Assembly (NCBI GenBank): GCA_001600615.1 | Contig: BCKK01000003.1 | Coordinates: forward strand, 28,465-92,464 | DNA length: 64,000 nucleotides | Source of the DNA: Dioszegia crocea | Taxonomy: Eukaryota; Basidiomycota; Tremellomycetes; Tremellales; Bulleribasidiaceae | Reading direction: 5' to 3' | In this document: positions 10,961 to 21,681 of the stretch, piece by piece | Position numbering within the stretch: the first letter of the stretch is position 1 | Layout of the letters: each line of letters starts with the position of its first letter | Made by a program: the position numbers and the translations under genes | The notes under the pieces: model-generated | Databases searched by the model: none | Told to the model about the DNA's origin: nothing | What the model saw: only the letters and a program-made list of their open reading frames with translations

Positions 10961-11649
10961 TGTATCCATATCTCACACACCTCCTTTGGATTGAATCCGC
11001 CTAAATCGCATCTGCCTGAAGATGAGCGCATGATGGGAAGAACTATGAAGGATGGATCTGATAAAGGGCTAGGAGGGTCTCTGGCGAGAAATAGTCAGAT
11101 TGTAAGTCTCTCAGAATACTTTCTATCGGCGGCGTTGCCTCGGAGTTGGAGAATGCCGGTGTAGACTTGAGAGAAGAGGCGACTGAGGATCTTTCCTGGC
11201 TTGATGCTATCGTTGACGCGAGCACATTACCGATATCTACAGCGACAATACCCACGTCCAGCAATCATCCCATCTTTGAGCTCGGGCTTTGATCCGCTCT
11301 GCAGCACTGGCGCTTTTCCATATTCTACCCAATTGGCCGATTCAGTCGATGCCAATCTCACATTCATCCTCTTCCCCTCGTCGATAAACCCTCGCACCTT
11401 CCTCTGATCTCCCTCTCACCACCTCCAGCTTTGTCACGGTACCGAAGCCACCCACCTTCTTTGGCGATGCTGGAGCTGAGTCAAGAGGGTCTGAATCGTC
11501 ATGAGATGGGAATGTCACAGAGGGAGTGTTGACGGATACAAGGCTGGCGGCAAAAGCAGAGCCATTTATATCCAGGTCAGGCGGCAGCGACAGGGGTGAA
11601 AGAAGGAGTTGGTGGTGTCTGAGTAAAATAAGTGAGTTTGGGCGCCTTC

Positions 11650-12160
11650 ATCTCTCTTATCGACAGATGCGCAAGTCAAGATCTGCCCCTTGACGGAATA
11701 TCGCGCAGGACTCTTGTTGATTGGATACGAGCTGATCCTTCAGGACCTATCCATACCCATTTACCTCATCCATCTGGATTTGTGCTATTTTGATCAACTC
11801 GATACTCTACAGCTCTAGAGATGTCGAGCGGACGCAGGATAATCAGGGCATGGATGTCAAGGAGAGATTCGCATCATGGTAAGTCCCTGCCTCGGTGGCG
11901 TGAGTTTGTGATTCCCTCATTCCTCTTATCGATAGATGCGCAAATCAGGATATCCCCACTTGACGGAATATGGAGTCGGACACTGCTACTCGGATACGAG
12001 CTGATCCTTCAGGACCCATCTATACCCCTTCACCTCATCCATCTGGACTTGCGCTGTTCTGGTTGACTCGATACTCTACAGCCCTACAGACCTCTAGCGG
12101 ACAATGGATGCTTAGGCTTGGATGTCAAGGAGAGATTCGCATCATCGTAAATTTCAGCCT
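11650..12160 (+). repeat. Direct tandem duplication, unit about 270 bp, with splice-like ends
   Basis: Two copies follow each other. CTCTTATCGACAGATGCGCAA (11654) recurs as ctcttatcgatagatgcg (11933); GATACGAGCTGATCCTTCAG (11724) recurs at 11993; and GATGTCAAGGAGAGATTCGC (11853) recurs at 12121. A third partial copy of the GCGAGCTGATCATTTCAGG block lies at about 10941. The repeated blocks contain GCTGATCNTTCAG, which has the form of an intron 3' end, and ATCATGGTAAGTCC, a donor form. Whether the units are transcribed is unknown. Confidence 0.55.
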
Positions 12161-12474
12161 CGGAGCCTGTGGAGAGTGGACAGAGGAGTTATAGCCCGCT
12201 ACGCTGCACGCGAGAAGCAGCTGATTGGGGCTGGAGTTTGAAATTTGAGGAAGCCAAGAGCTGATATTCCAGAGTTGATGTACCTATGCCTCCTTCCAAC
12301 CCAAACAACTCATCCGCCGCTATCAGCCAGTTTCAGACTTCGTCAGAATTTATCGCAGGATCGAAGCGCGGATGGGCGCGAATATGGTCAAGAGAGTAAT
12401 CCTGCAGGGAGGGAAGCCGGGAGACTTTGGAGAACAAGAAGGATTGGGCAGTAGAAGACCAGAGACAACACAGG

Positions 12475-13246
12475 GTAAGCCTCAGCTCTCCTCGTTCTAC
12501 TTCGGTATAGGAGGTATATGGGAGATCAAAAAGCGGCGTCGGGGGTTATTGGCGAGATCTGATTATTTATTCTGCGCTATCTATCCTCCAAAAGATCTCA
12601 GCTAATCATTCAGACGATACTTGCGCCACGGATGCTGGTCTGCCCTATCCTGCAACCCTGTTCCCATCCTCTGACATCCGCAATCATTCCGCGTACTGCC
12701 CCTCTGTCGGACCGGCGCTCATGTTCAGGCGCTCAGACTCCGCGCGAGGTTGAACCAATACGGGAGAGATGAGGGAGATATCATGCACTGTTGAGGGATT
12801 GGGAGGTTGGGGCTTTTCATGATGATGGAGTCGTGGGGTTTTGGCCTACCCTTCAGTGAGTTTAGCCTCTGCATATCTTTGACGAGAACTGTATAGCTGA
12901 TCACTCAGTCCGCGCGATTCTCGAGAGTAGGCTCTTATCGCCCTACCGCTGCTATCGCCAGAGATGTTTCGCTGAGGAGAAAGTGGGCTATGGTTTACCT
13001 ACGGTAAGTCGGCAAGTGCATTTATCGCCATTCGCCCGCTGACCCCATAGGTCTCTAGGTATCCCTGCCTCACTCGCTTCTTCGGGCCATGCTAGAAAGT
13101 CCAAAATCCAACTAGAGGTCTTATGCATCTGTCATCGTAATCTTGAACTTGAGTTCTGCAGACAGCTATCCATAACGTCTAAGAGCAACGGCTGCTTTGC
13201 AAGATCGCCCCCTACACCACATCCAACATCCGCCGGTACTCCTTAG
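12475..13246 (+). pseudogene. Spliced open stretch of an unrecognised gene
   Basis: Good intron signals lie at 12475-12614 (GTAAGC ... GCTAATCATTCAG), 12857-12908 (GTGAGT ... GCTGATCACTCAG) and 13004-13050 (GTAAGT ... GCTGACCCCATAG). Joining the last two exons in one phase gives about 95 open codons (SARFSRVGSYRPTAAIARDV ... SAGTP) to TAG at 13244-13246. A second phase is open for about 45 codons, so the true frame is unclear. The exon before 12857 has stops in the matching phase. This is either a decayed gene or a non-coding spliced transcript. Confidence 0.3.
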
Positions 13247-13826
13247 CAACTCTCTCTCTACCGCCAGAATTACGCTGCTAAGTCAAGATTGACGCCATCT
13301 AATCTGTTAATTGCTATTTCTCGTTTACCGCATGGGCAAATTCTGAAGAACGCAACTCACAAGTGAACGTTTCAGACGCAGACTTGATACCTCCCGCCCC
13401 TCCTCCCAGCTTCGCTCACATTCTCTGAGCAGGTCCTGTTGAGACCCCTTCTTCCCCATTGGTACTCCTCATCTCCCTCGGCACAGCCTCACGATGTTGC
13501 AGAACAAAAGTGGACCCTATCTGATTTGTCAGTTGTCGTCCTTCACATCCCGATTTTGGACTGAGCAAGTCAACTCACTTAGGACCAATCAATACCGATC
13601 CTTTCTGCACCTGCCCCATACTCCTCTCATCTCCCGGGCGGATTCTGCTGGAGACACTTCGCCCACCTTTCCGTCCTGCTTGATTGGCGCCAGAGCAAAC
13701 ATTGTCGTTTCGCCAATTCGGGTTTGGGTAGAAGTGAGGGATGGCGTAGGGTGTGATATTGTGATATTGCCGAGTGTAGTAAAGGATAAGGGAGAGCGGG
13801 ATATTGGAGTAGAAGAAGCTGAAAGC
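13247..13826. other. Stretch without a supportable gene
   Basis: A plus-strand frame of 164 codons (13494-13988) is open here but runs into the repeat array and is AT- and Ser-rich. Its unit-to-unit frame is not kept in the rest of the array, so it is probably chance or a repeat by-product. Confidence 0.35.
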
Positions 13827-14740
13827 TTTAGCAGTAATCTCATCCAGAATGCAAATTTCAACACTCACATTTTGTTATCTGATTCCTCAAGCAGTTCATA
13901 TATCCAGGTCAAGAAAGCGGAAGAGGATCTGGGCGATTTTAGCAGTATCCTCATCCAGAATCCAGATGCCAAGACTCACATCCACTGATCCGATTGCACC
14001 GATGTTCGGACATAGATAGCAGAAAAGGAACTGGTCACTTTAGCATTACCCTCGCTTAATTTGAACCCAGATGTCAGAACTCACGACTATAGGTATCATC
14101 CGTCGGATCAGCCATAGGTCCAAATCCAACACGATAGCAGAGGTTCTGGGTAGCTTCAGCTGCATCCTCATTGTGGATTGAGACACTAGGACTCACATTC
14201 ATTGAGACAGCACAAGCGGGACTGGGTAGCTTTAGCGGTATGCTCACTCCGAAACCAGATAGAAGTGGAGGGTGACGTAGAGTGTGTCGAGTGATGAGAT
14301 CGCGGAGCGGAGTAAGGTATGAGGGGGAGTGCGAGGTTGCGGTTGCGGTTGAGGAAGCTGAAAGCTTTAGCAGTATTCTGAATCCAGAATGTGGATGCCA
14401 ATACTCACGTTTTCTGATCCGACTGATCTACCAGCTCATAGATCAGCGGATGAGGAGCTGTATAGTTTAGCAGTATCCGTACTCTGAGCTCAAATGTCAG
14501 AACTCACGTACACTAATCAAATTTCTCCGCAAGCCCACTTGTCCAAGCTGAAACAGCAGAAGAGAAGCTAGGCAGCTTTAGCAGTATTCTTACTTTGAAC
14601 CTCCAGGTCAGGACTCACATTCAGCATTTCAATCCATCGGACAGCCGCAGATCCAGGCGCGTACAGCGGCAAAGGTACTGGGTAGCTTTAGCAGAATCCT
14701 TATCCTGAATTGAGACATTAGGACTCACGTTTACCAGTCT
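13827..14740 (-). repeat. Tandem array of nine units of about 108 bp, each with intron-like ends
   Basis: The block TTTAGCAGTATCCTCATCC ... GATG-TCAGAACTCAC recurs with core starts at about 13827, 13938, 14039, 14155, 14231, 14366, 14466, 14577 and 14687 (spacing 76-135, mostly 100-116). Read on the minus strand each unit begins GTGAGT (eight of nine clear), contains TGCTAAAGC about 35 nt on and ends in a YAG about 51 nt after the donor, like a small intron. It is followed by 45-60 nt of more variable, exon-like sequence. Exon-like pieces differ in length modulo three and contain stops, so a conserved protein repeat is unlikely. The units are diverged, which implies age or several rounds of duplication. 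Confidence 0.7.
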
Positions 14741-14749
14741 CAACCTTCC

Positions 14750-16213
14750 GCCTTCCTGGTCTAGCTATCGCCAGTCGACACATTGGAATGTACGTAGCAC
14801 GACCTGAGGTATCAGCAAGATTCTATATAGGGCGGCTATCTCTATCGGGCCGTATTGAGAGTAAAGCATAACTCACCGACCAGGTCTGTGGTGGAAACAG
14901 ATGCAGGGGAGCTCTAACTCGCGTCAGCATCATCCTTTGAGCTCGTATGAGGGAGTGCAGGGGAAGACGTACTATACGGAGATTGCAAAGCGGGTAGCAA
15001 GGACATTGATTGTCTTCGATCCTCTAGACCGCTGTGCCGCTCTGGATATAGCTGATTCGAAGACTATAAGATCAGGTCCGATATCAGTGCAGGCCTTATT
15101 CCGGCGGGCTCTATTGAGCCCCCTGCAGCTCTGGTTCCGCTGATCCGCGCCGTTCCCATCCGTCCCGGTGGGATTGCCCAGCATCTTCCTTCGCCAGTAG
15201 AAAAGTCAAGTGAAACTCACTCTCAGCCGACCTTTCCAGAACTTCCAGTCCTTCGCCCACACCCTTATCGCAAACCTTCCATGTTCCATATAGCCTTTGA
15301 CCTCTGACGCCTGGAAAACCCTCGAAGATAGTATACACCATTGAAGTCGGTACCGGAGCGGGAAGGTATATGGCGGGAAAGGGAATGGGCGAGTGAGGGT
15401 ATGTCAATGATAACGATAGCTTGATCCTGTTGCTTCAGCGGCAACCCTTGGGAATCTTGAACAGACGCAACATCTATCAACTGAAATGTATCAACTTACA
15501 GAGATTGTATTGACCCATCTCACCTCACTGGGAGTGGAGAAGTAACGATTTATGGTATAGCCAACACAGACTTTGGTGGATCTTGGGTTTCAGCTTCGAG
15601 CCCGCAGCGATTGGATAGGGGCAAACTTACCGCCAAAGAGGTCTAGAGACGTAGATCTTACCAGCATGACCGATCGTGACTACTGTAAGCGCAGTGGAGG
15701 CAAAGTACACCTCTGAGCAGATCTGTCTGGATCAGCATCATTCCCATTGACTTCTTTTCGAGCCTAGCCGAGCTCACCTATGAGGCGCAAAAGCAGGCTA
15801 TGGCTGCTGCTCGGCGAAAGGATGTAAGGCTGAGCTAGTCAGGATATCTCCCAGTCGAGCTTAGCAGTGGGCTCACCATGAAGAAGACAACACATTCAGT
15901 CTCGGCTTCGCTCGGACCCTCGGATTGGCGATGCGAAAGGCAGAGGATCATCCGCAATAGTATACAGGCTAGGGCGTTTTGTACTTGCTTTAGGAGTCAG
16001 CTAGTCCACTGAAAGGTGCAGTGAAGCTCGACTGATGTCTGAAAGGGGAAGTCCAGACGTACCTGGGCTGGTAGTCAAGTACCGGACGCGGTCAAATCCA
16101 AAGGTCACCTCGCAATCCTTACCCCCTGCATTCCATTGCTCTGCTCTGCTCTGCTCTGAGTGTGCGGAGTACAGGAAGGGAGAAGGGGGACATATGGGCT
16201 CGGAGGAAGACAT
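14750..16213 (-). pseudogene. Unrecognised multi-exon gene or gene remnant
   Basis: From an ATG at 16213 (MSSSEPICPPSPFLYSAHSE) one path gives an 80-residue two-exon protein ending near 15926 (FGFDRVRYLTTSPA joined to STKRPSLYTIADDPL). Another path uses exons VQNALACILLRMILCL, LTSFRRAAAIACFCAS, ICSEVYFASTALTVVTIGHA, GKIYVSRPLWR-STKVCVGYT and LIDVASVQDSQGLPLK, linked by canonical introns. One junction carries an in-frame TAG just before a GTGAGC donor. Several segments are hydrophobic, as in a membrane protein. No family is recognised. The donors at 15773, 15869 and 16420 (CTCAC on the plus strand) are convincing, so the region is probably transcribed on the minus strand or was until recently. 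Confidence 0.35.
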
Positions 16214-16661
16214 TGAGAAGGTGTAAGATGTATGAAAGGAATGAGGAGGATGGGTAGAGGGGGGATAATTAAATTCGCGCGGCTGGCGATCCGTGCGCGG
16301 TAGGTAAGCTTCTTTTGCTTCGGCTGTGATATGCTTTGCAGTCTATGCTTCAGGACTACCCTAGTAGTACAGGGATGGAGGAGGACCTGGTAGAGAGAGC
16401 GTATGCCCGCTATAAAGGGACTCACGCTACCCGCAGGAAGGTAGTGGGCGTCAAGGTAGAATGAGGAATGAGTAGGCGGCTTCCGTCGGAACCCTGCAGC
16501 ACTTGAAACAGACCACTATCACTAAGGAAGAAAGCAGCCTAGCACCACCAATTGAGACCACATCTAGTATGCATTGACTATAACTGCTAACAAGATGTCG
16601 ACGCACTAGATACCCAAGACTACAAAGACACGTAGATTCAACAACTCTCCCAAAGACCCAA
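16214..16661. other. Intergenic stretch with a CTGCT pentamer run just inside the neighbouring gene
   Basis: No gene was seen between the orphan locus and the end of PTR2. A short GCTCT/CTGCT tandem (16137-16160) lies just left of this interval in the orphan reading frame, and a GTGAGT donor on the minus strand sits at about 16424. Confidence 0.35.
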
Positions 16662-18664
16662 CTAATACTCCTCACCCTGCGCCTTCTTGTCCAAGATCGC
16701 CTGGGGCTGATAGTTACCCGCCATTCTGTCCTTGTCGGCAAAGTCAGTCATGGGGATGTTGAGGTGACGGAAGTAGGTAGGGAAGGTCAAGGCGCAGAGG
16801 AAGGTTGCGCAAGCGAGGGCGATCCAGGGGTAGATGAGGTAAGGGTCCTGGATGGCCTTGGAGCAGGCGAGGGAGATGGCGGCGGCAACGGCAGAGTTGA
16901 AGAGGGCAAGGGCGTAGACGAGGGCCTTCATGCGAGCAGGGGAGCGGGTGTAGGCAAGCTCGTACGAAGTGACATTGACGAACAACTCGCCGACAGCGGG
17001 AACCATGATGATGGGGATTTGGAGCCAGATGGAGATGGGGGTGACGGTGGCGCAAGTGGAAGCGTAGTATCCGCAGGCAGACTTGGAGTAGATCTGCCAC
17101 TGGACAATAGCAGCGACGATGTCGGAGAGGGTGGCGAGGAGGAAACCGATGCACATTCGGGTCATGGGTTTGATCGGGCGACCCATTCGGGCAAAGAGGG
17201 GGTAAAGACCAAAGTTGAGAATTGGAGCGAAGATACTGATGTATTAGCTTGATTCAACTTGTAGAGAGTAGACGTACATGATGGCAAGAGGGTTGAACTT
17301 GTCGATAAGGTCATTGGGGACACCGTTGAGGGTCATAGCGCCGGACATGGAGTTTGCGGAATTTCCGATACCTCCGTTACCCAAAGTGAAAATCTGTCAA
17401 ATCGTCAGCTAGAGCTCTGAAATATGGATAGAAAGATGCGCAAGAGCCAGACGTACCGGGATCAAGCTGAATACGGCACAAGCGTTTAGTGTTTGCCTGA
17501 TCTCATCGACAAACTTGTCGTCCCAGAAAACCTTTGTAACATCGAGAGACCCTTCCTGCTCGGCGATGTAGGAAGGTTTGGCCCGGTTCCAGAAGTCATC
17601 TCCGCCCTTCCACATGCGCGCCCATCCGCCGTTGGCTAGCAGCCTACCGAAGACTCGCCCAGTCTCGGAAACAACCGAACCCTGAGGAGGGGCTTTGTAA
17701 AGACGGGAGGAGGCGATGACGAGGACGATGGGCATGAGGCAGTAGAGTATACCGGGGAGGAGGAAGGCGAGCCAGAACCCGACGAGACGGGCAGAGTAGG
17801 TGGTAGCGACGGCAAAGAAGGACCCGACGTTGATGCACCAGTAGAAGACAAGGAGGTATCGCTGGACAGTGGTGGTGGGGTCGACAATAACTCGTTCGCC
17901 CGATGGCAGAACTTTAAGTGTGGGGTGACGGACGGGGGACTGGTCACAGAGGAGGGGGCCGAGACAGGGCTTGATGAACCCAGCGGCGCCGGCAAGGACA
18001 AGGATGGAGATGATGAAGGCGGCAAGGGAGCCCTCGGGGTTGGCAATGACGGAGGGGATGGCGGGGACAATGAGGATGACATGGGCGATACCACCGATGG
18101 CGGTACCGACGACGATGGTCTTGAATCGACCCCACTTGGTGTCTGCAATGATACCACCGACGATGGGCATGACGTAGGCGAGGAAGTTGAACATCTGCAC
18201 GAGGGCAGTGGCAGTGACGGATCCGCGACCGAGGGCACCGGCGGACTGGTTGAGACCGGCAACGCCAGGAGCGACAGCGCCGGCACCGTTACCGCCAGCA
18301 GGAAGGGGACGGTTGATGAAGTTGTTGAAGGGACCTCGGCACCCGTAGTACGAGGCACGCTCGGCAAACTCAATCAAACACATGGCAACACCGGCCCATC
18401 TGAAAGTCAGCCAAGATCAGAATGTAGAGGAAAGACTTACGGTAGAGGAGCAGCCACCTTTCGCAGCGTCAACAGATCCTCCTCGGTAGGGATGAGCTCC
18501 GAGTCCATCTCCTCCGCTCCACCAGGTATAGCCGAGTCGACCTTGACCGAGATGTCCTCGAAATCTTGTTTTTTGTCATTGCGGGCGAGCTCGGAGGTGG
18601 GCAAACCCTTGGGGTTGACGGGTGCCGACTCGAAATCGAGGACAGTGGTGGCAGTGTTGGACAT
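16662..18664 (-). CDS. PTR2: Proton-coupled oligopeptide transporter, PTR2/POT family
   Basis: Four exons (18664-18441, 18399-17457, 17393-17278, 17235-16662) encode 618 residues. After a hydrophilic N-terminal tail of about 75 residues comes the family signature EFAERASYYGCRGPFNNFI, in which ERxxYYG contributes to proton and peptide coupling. About a dozen hydrophobic segments follow (for example FLAYVMPIVGGIIADTKWGR, AFIISILVLAGAAGFIKP), with the second signature region QRYLLVFYWCINVGSFFA. The transporter takes up di- and tripeptides with protons at the plasma membrane. An upstream in-frame ATG (18739) exists, but the second ATG starts a more typical acidic tail. The gene lies tail-first towards the repeat-rich block. 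Confidence 0.9.
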
Positions 18665-20191
18665 TTTGAAGTGAGTATGGGGTTCAGCGGGAAGATCCAA
18701 GGTCCAGTTAAGTATCTTTGCGCCAGATAAGGCCGCCATCTACCCCGCATGGCGCGCTATCTTGCCGTTATCTCGCCATCCGGCATTCACCTTGTTATCA
18801 CCTGCGCAATGTGGACGTTGGCTCAGTCAAGCATTGGTAGCGAGTCCAAGATGGTCCAAGATGGTGCAAGGTGGGATCTGCGGCAAATGCCAAGGATGAT
18901 GGAGTGACGTGATAGGCGCTAAATCCGGAAATTCCCGGATCTTTCCGTCGATCCCGGCGAGCCTGGATCTTCACTCAGCATGAACCGCATGGGCCTTATC
19001 AAACGCCATACAATCGCCAGTGACCCATATGGTTTAGCCTACGCGCTAAGATTAGAACATGGGGACACCAAAGGTCAAATGTGAGCTCCCTTGAGCTTCC
19101 CCATAGTCTCTCCTTCGCGACAGATGGCAACATCTATCGACTGACGCGACTGGAATCCCTGCCCGATGCTGATTGGACATTGTCGAGTAGGCATTGGCTT
19201 TCGCTATGCATCTGCATAAGGTGATCCTCTGCCTTGACGGAATGACGCGTCCAAAGGTGATGTATACGCGATATGACCCTGCACTAAAATAGCGCTGAGA
19301 CTCTTGGCATATACCTCACATGGGCTCGCCTAATCTCTGATAAGCGGCTAACCGTACCGTCTGTATTCTAATCTAATCTTATCAGCCAAGAGGCAAAGCC
19401 AGCAGTCGGCTCAGCCGAAACTGAGTGGAGTCGAGTGGGCTCAAGTGGAGCACTGACGGCAGGTAACGCAGCAGCGGTATCCCAGCTGACATGTGCCATG
19501 CGAGGGAGATTGTCTTGGTTGCTCACCGGTAAGCATGCTATCGAGCACGCGGGTCAACATTCCTCTCCAGCGAGCGATAACAAGGAATGTAGGTCCGCAG
19601 CCTGATCCCCCATCGCCGATCGAGGTCTGAGCGCTCGAAGCTTGTCTGCAGTCTGACTGTCTCATTCAGTGTGTTGGATTTGAGGTGCAGCTTTGGGACT
19701 GGGATGTGGACCGCGGTTAGGCGGATGGTTATGCCCCGAACCGAGTTGTCTTAGACTCGAGACATGTGTGTATGTGGATACAACCTGCTAGCCCTGTAGC
19801 TGACGATGGTAGTGCCTTATCAATCATGATGGCGAAGAAAACATGAAAGAGTGTAAGTCGTTGTTGCCGTTTACAGCTAGGCCCGGTTAAGTTCTTGGTT
19901 GAAGCAACTTGAAGATTCCTCGGAATAGGTGGATGATGTGAAATATACAAGTTTGAGCAGGTCTGTACAACTTGGGCTCTCTACTGATCACGTCAGCCAG
20001 AGGTCAATGGTTGATGAGGCAGCTGAGCACTCACTGATTCTCTGATTTCTTATGCCAAGTAGATTCCCTACACCCGCCCGTCCTCCCAATCCGCTCATCT
20101 CCTCAAAGTACCCCCTCATATCCCGAATCCGAGCATACCCGCCCCATCCCATCGCCTCTCGACCCTCGCCATTCCCCGATTCCTCTGCCGC
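18665..20191. other. Long intergenic region, no gene supported
   Basis: About 1.5 kb upstream of PTR2 and downstream of the next gene. It contains CCGGAAATTCCCGG (18926-18940) and several short frames without motifs. It is likely the PTR2 promoter plus an unassigned remainder. Confidence 0.4.
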
Positions 20192-21067
20192 CTAGTCTCT
20201 ACCCGCCCGTCCACCATCCCTCCGCTTCAGCCTCTCCGCTGCTGCCTCCGTAGCCACCTCGTTGACCGCTCGCAAGGCCAAGCCAGAGAGGTTCAAGGTC
20301 CGCCTGACAATTTGAGTGGGAGGAGGGATTGGTGTGCAATGGGCGGGTGTAAATTGGGAAGCGGCTGCCGAAAGATATTGTCGTTCGTATCTTTGTGCCC
20401 TGGCCGTAGGTTCCGAGTAAGATGTGACACCTGGTATCTCTGCCGTCTGTGCCAGCCAGCCCTGCGAGTCTGACCTCTCAGGCTCCTCATACAGCCTCAT
20501 TCCATCAAGACTCGCCTGGACCGAGGCGATTTCCTTGCTTGCCTCCATCATCATCGCACCTTGGTTCTCCCACGCTCCAGATATCCCTTCACCGTATGCC
20601 ATCATCTCCTCATATCCACCTAGACCCATGAGGTCGCCTGGGTGATGTGGCGAATAGTGATCAGACTTTGGAATCGAGGATGGGGATGTGGGTGGGCCGG
20701 GGTAGTCGAGGTTGGATGATGTTTGATGAGGGGGTGGTTCTCTCCAGTCATCCAGATATCGGTCCAGAGCGGATGACTGCTCTTGGCCAGGGTAGGATGG
20801 ACCATCATGTCCCATCTTGATCCCATCACGCCGCCCTGCCCCGCCATCACTCCCAGTAGGCCCTCTCATCATCTGATCCTGCAAATATCCCAGATACCGA
20901 TCGTGCGCCCATCCCTCTTTCTCAAAATCTGGAGAGATTGCCTTATTCCCCGCTTCACCCTTCCTCTTCCACCGAGCACCACCACTGTCTCCACCTGTAC
21001 CTCGCCAGGGGTTATTGGGATCTTCGCCCGGGTTCGATCGGTTTCGAGATTTCCGTGTCATGATCAT
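20192..21067 (-). CDS. Hypothetical disordered protein, 291 residues
   Basis: A single open frame from MIMTRKSRNRSNPGED to ...RDGGRAGRD and TAG. The composition is rich in G, S, P, D and R, with a conserved-looking stretch KAISPDFEKEGWAHDRYLGYLQDQM in the first third (a Trp/Tyr-rich short motif) and a basic end (LKRRDGGRAGRD). A second Met at residue 3 may be the real start. No domain is recognised; the pattern suggests a mostly disordered scaffold or nuclear protein with one short interaction motif. The absence of introns is unusual for this window but fits low-complexity genes. Confidence 0.6.
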   Translation of the reverse strand: MIMTRKSRNRSNPGEDPNNPWRGTGGDSGGARWKRKGEAGNKAISPDFEKEGWAHDRYLGYLQDQMMRGPTGSDGGAGRRDGIKMGHDGPSYPGQEQSSALDRYLDDWREPPPHQTSSNLDYPGPPTSPSSIPKSDHYSPHHPGDLMGLGGYEEMMAYGEGISGAWENQGAMMMEASKEIASVQASLDGMRLYEEPERSDSQGWLAQTAEIPGVTSYSEPTARAQRYERQYLSAAASQFTPAHCTPIPPPTQIVRRTLNLSGLALRAVNEVATEAAAERLKRRDGGRAGRD

Positions 21068-21681
21068 CTGATGTTGATGTGTAGGGGCTTTTCGAGGGAT
21101 GTGTGGGTGCTGATAGGTTGCTGTAGAATGACAATGATGGGACAGTACGGTGCCAGGTACCGATAGAGGTTGGATGGATGGAGTATGGAAGATGATTGGA
21201 AGTGTGAAGTTGAAACGAGGAATGGCTATTTGGGTTCGTCTGAGCGTTTCAGCGGCTTCTCGGTTCTATTGCCGCCTCATAACGCGTGCTTGAGCATTGC
21301 TGTGGAATGGCTAGTTCTACAGCTCTGAGCGTTACAGGATGTAGAGTCAGGCCCAATGTCGAATCCAAGCCCAAGCGGTACACACAAGGACATTTGGTTG
21401 ATAAGATGAGATCTAGACATAGTCCCCTCTCAGCGCTGTGAGCTATCCATGATGCATACTTAGCCTCTTCCCAATGACGAAAGATGTATACAACGCAGAA
21501 AAGATGTACAACGTCGACCTATGAGCTCGAAAGATGGTGTAAATAGTGTGATGTGCGGCGCCGTATTTTGGATCCTGGAAAAGATTAGCTCGGACTCTAT
21601 GATTGATTAACGCCTCAGACTATGGGGGATAGTCAAGCACAATCAGGTAGAACTCACCATAGTCTTCTGATCGACCTTTGC
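21068..21681. other. Intergenic, no gene seen
   Basis: Lies between two minus-strand genes. The last part before 21067 is presumably the promoter of the 291-residue gene. Two similar phrases, AAAGATGTATACAACG and AAAGATGTACAACGTCG, follow each other at 21480-21515. Confidence 0.4.

Noticed and set aside
13494..13988. Plus-strand frame of 164 codons with repeated FSSILIQNPDAKTHI
   Set aside because: It covers only the first two units of the array, unit spacing elsewhere is not a multiple of three, and later units have stops; the minus-strand intron-like reading explains the repeated ends better.
13827..14740. CRISPR-like array
   Set aside because: Units are diverged, spacers are of unequal length, the genome is eukaryotic and no cas genes are present.
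17636..18674. Long frames of 245 and 249 codons on both strands across PTR2
   Set aside because: They are low-complexity shadows (Ser/Pro- or Gly/Asp-rich) of the transporter gene in GC-rich codons; the transporter frame has family motifs and introns.
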